From an uncultured Pseudomonadota bacterium (GTDB lineage Bacteria; Pseudomonadota; Gammaproteobacteria; Methylococcales; Methylomonadaceae): a stretch of 64,000 nucleotides of DNA. Made by a program: the position numbers and the translations under genes. Under the pieces are notes generated by a model. It was not told where the DNA came from. It did no database searches and worked only from the letters and a program-made list of their open reading frames with translations. Each line of letters opens with the position of its first letter. Positions within the stretch are counted from its first letter, which is position 1. The stretch covers positions 1 to 64,000 of the forward strand of contig CAISXF010000040.1 of the NCBI GenBank assembly GCA_903889445.1, in the 5' to 3' direction. Positions 61,551 through 64,000 of this stretch are shown here, piece after piece.

Positions 61551-62885
61551 ATGAAAGCAATTAGCCTTTTTTCTTGCGGTGGTATTGGTGATTTAGCGGT
61601 CAGTCATGCGGGTTTTGATATTTTGGTTGCAAACGAATTACTCGAAGACCGCGCCGAAGTATTCAAACATAATCACCCAACCACACAAATAATTGTCGGT
61701 GATATTCGGGATAAAAAACTCGAAATTCTCAACACGACGAAAAACTTACTCAACGGGCAAAAATTAGATTTAGTTTTTGCAACACCGCCGTGTCAAGGTA
61801 TGTCTAAAAACGGTCGTGGTTATTTGCTTAACGCGATGCGTAAAGGTATTAAAAGTACGATAGACCCAAGAAATCAGCTCATTATTCCAACTATTGATAT
61901 TTTTTTGCAGTGCGGCGCAGATACTTTGGTAATGGAAAATGTCCCTGAAATGGAAAACACCTATATTCCAAATCCTGATAAAGATGGCGAATTCATTAAA
62001 ATTCTCGATTTTATTAAAGGTTCGCTGAGTAATGCTTTCGTTAGTTTTGTTCAAGTCATTGAATTTGCCGATTACGGTGTTCCACAAAATCGCCAACGTT
62101 TGTTGTCCATTTTCACCCGCAACGAAAAATTAAAAAATCATTTAAAAAAATACGGTTCTCTTTTTCCGAATCCAACACACAGCAAAGATGGATTATTTTT
62201 ACCAAAATGGCAGACGTTACGCGATACGATTTCACACCTTCCACAATTAAATGCAGGGCAATCTGAAACGTCTTTTGATGATTCAATCGAATATCACAAA
62301 GTGCCGTTATTAGACGAAGAAAAGTATTTTTGGGTGAGTAACACGCCACAAGAAAAAGGTGCGTTTGATAATCAGTGCATTAACCCAACGTGTAAATTCG
62401 ATAAAAATCCGACGCATTCAGCAGGAAAAGATAAAGACGGCATCAACAAATCGAGTACCGAAACGCCATTATATTGTGTGAAATGTAATTCGTTATTGCC
62501 GCGACCTTGGGTCAAAACAGGCAATGAATACAGGTTAATGAAAGGATACACGAGTGCGTATAAACGCATGAGTTGGGATGCGCCCGCAGGAACATTAACG
62601 CGAAATTTGTCTTATGCGTGCAGTGATAAAAAATTGCACCCTGAACAACATCGAACTTTATCACTGCATGAAGCAATGATTTTGCACACGATTTCAGATT
62701 ATCGTTTTGATTGGAAACGGGCGGACGGTAAAAAAGTGAGTGACAAACTGATACGCGAATTGATTGGCGAAAGTATTCCGCCTGCGGGATTAAAAAAGAT
62801 ATTTTTGTATTTGACCGCAATTTTAAACGGTCAAACTGTTGCAACTAAAACGGAAGTAAAACAATTCTGCTTACTTGATGATTAA
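61551..62885 (+). CDS. DNA (cytosine-5-)-methyltransferase (R-M 2)
   Basis: 444 residues with all C5-MTase blocks: motif I FSCGGIGDLA, IV TPPCQGMSKNGRG, VI MENVPEM, VIII QNRQRLLSIF, IX-like WDAPAGTLTRNL, and X RELIGESIPP. In the target-recognition region there are Cys pairs (CINPTC and YCVKC about 30 residues apart) that may bind zinc. Protects the host genome from the REase on the opposite strand; recognition site unknown. Ends 15 bases inside the convergent REase gene. Confidence 0.95.
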   Translation: MKAISLFSCGGIGDLAVSHAGFDILVANELLEDRAEVFKHNHPTTQIIVGDIRDKKLEILNTTKNLLNGQKLDLVFATPPCQGMSKNGRGYLLNAMRKGIKSTIDPRNQLIIPTIDIFLQCGADTLVMENVPEMENTYIPNPDKDGEFIKILDFIKGSLSNAFVSFVQVIEFADYGVPQNRQRLLSIFTRNEKLKNHLKKYGSLFPNPTHSKDGLFLPKWQTLRDTISHLPQLNAGQSETSFDDSIEYHKVPLLDEEKYFWVSNTPQEKGAFDNQCINPTCKFDKNPTHSAGKDKDGINKSSTETPLYCVKCNSLLPRPWVKTGNEYRLMKGYTSAYKRMSWDAPAGTLTRNLSYACSDKKLHPEQHRTLSLHEAMILHTISDYRFDWKRADGKKVSDKLIRELIGESIPPAGLKKIFLYLTAILNGQTVATKTEVKQFCLLDD

Positions 62886-63641
62886 ATTATCACGGTGGTA
62901 ATTATTTAAAAATTCGATATACCGATTGTCGTTTTTAACGGCGAGCCAATTGCTATAAAGTTTTTTCACACTTGAACGCGGCATAATTGAAACGCTGGTT
63001 GTTCGACCGCCACCTTCTATTGGCTGCACAATTTTCCCCCAATCATTTTCATCAAGTTTATTGCCAAAAAATACCGCAACGATTTGTGGCACTTGATTTT
63101 CAAAATCCCAAAGCAAGCCCATTAAATTATTCGTTTCGCGGTGGTGTGCTTTCCAATCGTAGGTTCGCATAACGCCAATTCTAGTTTCACCCATATCGGG
63201 TTTTGTTATGCCGAGTTTGGTGCATTGTGTCGGTGTTGGAACTGAACCACAGGTTGCTTTGATTTCGATACCGCCATTTGAAAACGGACTAAACGGCGAT
63301 TTATCTCTCAATTGTTGGTTTTGTTTTAATTGTTCAAACAATGACAATCCAATTTCGTCCATCAACAACAAATCAGGATAGCCGTCTTGATGTGGGTTAC
63401 TGATAAAAAGCCCGTTTGAAGATTTAGCAAAACTTTTTGCAAATAATTCACCGATAAAAGCTGAGAGATTACGCATTCCTAAAATGGCAAAAATATCGAC
63501 AGGAATATCGTCAGTAATCAGTTTAATTACTTGGTGAACATCGATTAAAGCGGCTTCAATTATTTGAATATCAAACTGTAATTGTTGACCATTACCCGAA
63601 ATAAAATGCGTATCGGCGTTTTTGTTAATCAGATAATTCAT
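62871..63641 (-). CDS. Type II restriction endonuclease (R-M 2)
   Basis: 256 residues from ATG 63641 (MNYLINKNADTHF), which overlaps the C-gene stop by 17 bases; an upstream in-frame start at 63683 lies in the C gene. A PD-(D/E)XK active site is visible: DGYPDLLLMDE, then NGGIEIKATCGS (D...ExK). No close named family is recognised. Translation is coupled to the controller gene. Confidence 0.85.
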   Translation of the reverse strand: MNYLINKNADTHFISGNGQQLQFDIQIIEAALIDVHQVIKLITDDIPVDIFAILGMRNLSAFIGELFAKSFAKSSNGLFISNPHQDGYPDLLLMDEIGLSLFEQLKQNQQLRDKSPFSPFSNGGIEIKATCGSVPTPTQCTKLGITKPDMGETRIGVMRTYDWKAHHRETNNLMGLLWDFENQVPQIVAVFFGNKLDENDWGKIVQPIEGGGRTTSVSIMPRSSVKKLYSNWLAVKNDNRYIEFLNNYHRDNLIIK

Positions 63642-63873
63642 TTGCCGCGTCCTTGACCTTGGTAAAAAAAGTTTCAATATCAACGCCCAAAGCGTTAATG
63701 ATTTGTTCCAGTGAATCTAATGTGATATTTCGCACACCTCGTTCAACACCAGAAATATAAGTCCTATCTAAATCTGCTTTTGCAGCAAGTTCTTCCTGAC
63801 TTAAATTGCTGTTTTTGCGAAAATGACGAACTGTTGCCGCTACGGCTTGTACAAGTTTTTTATTTTTATTCAT
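63625..63873 (-). CDS. R-M controller (C) protein
   Basis: 82 residues, HTH_3 fold: LSQEELAAKADLDRTYISGVERGVRN is the classical C-protein recognition helix pattern, and the C terminus is LEQIINALGVDIETFFTK. C proteins delay REase expression until DNA is methylated. Transcribed toward the REase, with C-box operators just upstream. Confidence 0.93.
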   Translation of the reverse strand: MNKNKKLVQAVAATVRHFRKNSNLSQEELAAKADLDRTYISGVERGVRNITLDSLEQIINALGVDIETFFTKVKDAANELSD

Positions 63874-63900
63874 TGGCTAATAATGTTAGTATGTTACTCA

Positions 63901-63922
63901 TTAGTCCACGGACTATAAGTCA
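63901..63922. promoter_or_regulatory. C-box operator of the controller/REase gene
   Basis: Read on minus: GACTTATAGTC, spacer, GTGGACTAATGAGT. It has the tandem half-box layout (activation and repression sites) known for C.PvuII-type C proteins, and shares the GACTATAAGTC 11-mer with 61517-61527. About 28-50 bases upstream of the C start codon. Confidence 0.75.
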
Positions 63923-63935
63923 CTAAACTAAGATA

Positions 63936-64000
63936 AGTTGAAGGGATGCAATTCGACCGTGGTTATTTGTCACCGTATTTCATCAACAAACAAGAAAGCA
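63936..64000 (+). pseudogene. groEL fragment, copy 3 (truncated by window end)
   Basis: 65 bases identical to 55611-55675 of the complete groEL (AGTTGAAGGG then codons 193 on), beginning 63 bases upstream of the C-protein gene. It starts at the same groEL codon as copy 2. Whether it is a further cassette arm or an assembly junction cannot be told from the window. Confidence 0.85.

Overview
The window looks like a chromosome segment of a gammaproteobacterium with a moderately AT-rich genome. The evidence is gene order and protein type: hflK-hflC-hisZ-purA, the ppiC/bolA/yciI/yciB run, hisC-tyrA, moaC/lpxD, maf-rng, and an alternative (N-type) F1Fo-ATPase operon. An N-ATPase, a type I-secreted RTX repeat protein and a desaturase would suit a methanotroph-like or sulfur-oxidiser-like lineage, but the genus cannot be fixed from this sequence. 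No rRNA, tRNA, CRISPR array or recognisable transposase was seen.

Layout. 1-1915: the 3'-truncated end of a secreted PKD/DUF1566 protein (minus strand), then lysS and a 1401-residue secreted repeat protein with an RTX tail. 7740-12451: the sulfate-activation genes cysN and cysD, separated by a GmrSD-type (DUF262/DUF1524) restriction gene. 12513-22901: dut, a Sua5/TsaC-type gene, a phosphopantetheinyl transferase, dnaE interrupted by a 431-residue intein, ispB, a 59-residue membrane peptide, and hflK-hflC. 22973-29556: hisZ and purA, separated by a 3.7-kb island of DUF4160/DUF2442 genes, two RelE-type toxin modules and an unrecognised three-gene coiled-coil operon. 29644-34892: fatty acid desaturase, tyrA, hisC, recJ. 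34950-47675: housekeeping genes (parvulin lipoprotein, bolA, yciI, yciB, DUF1244, methyltransferase, lipoprotein hydrolase, terD, a nuclease-like protein, yaiI, moaC, lpxD, maf, rng, tex). 47692-53701: atpDCQBEFAG of an N-ATPase without atpR. 53879-56685: moeB, groES, groEL.

The most unusual part is 55.6-64.0 kb. The 3' two-thirds of groEL recurs as the anchor of a modular array. Unit 1 is groEL 3' end, terminator, PH-domain gene, second terminator, R-M system 1, and it ends at the REase stop codon. Unit 2 is a near-identical groEL 3' copy, a similar terminator, different cargo genes, a second terminator sharing 24 identical bases, and R-M system 2 with a C-protein controller. Unit 3 starts with a third groEL copy at the same codon and runs off the window. 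All three begin at groEL codon ~190-191. This looks like cassettes stacked behind an essential gene by homologous recombination through a repeated groEL arm. R-M system 1 has a YhdJ-type adenine methyltransferase (family target ATGCAT). R-M system 2 has a C5-cytosine methyltransferase and shared C-boxes in front of both the methyltransferase and the controller.

The window therefore combines a conserved core (translation, replication, isoprenoid, histidine, purine, sulfate and cofactor genes) with three defence or selfish insertions (DUF262 in cysDN, the toxin island in hisZ-purA, the groEL-anchored R-M array) and one intein.
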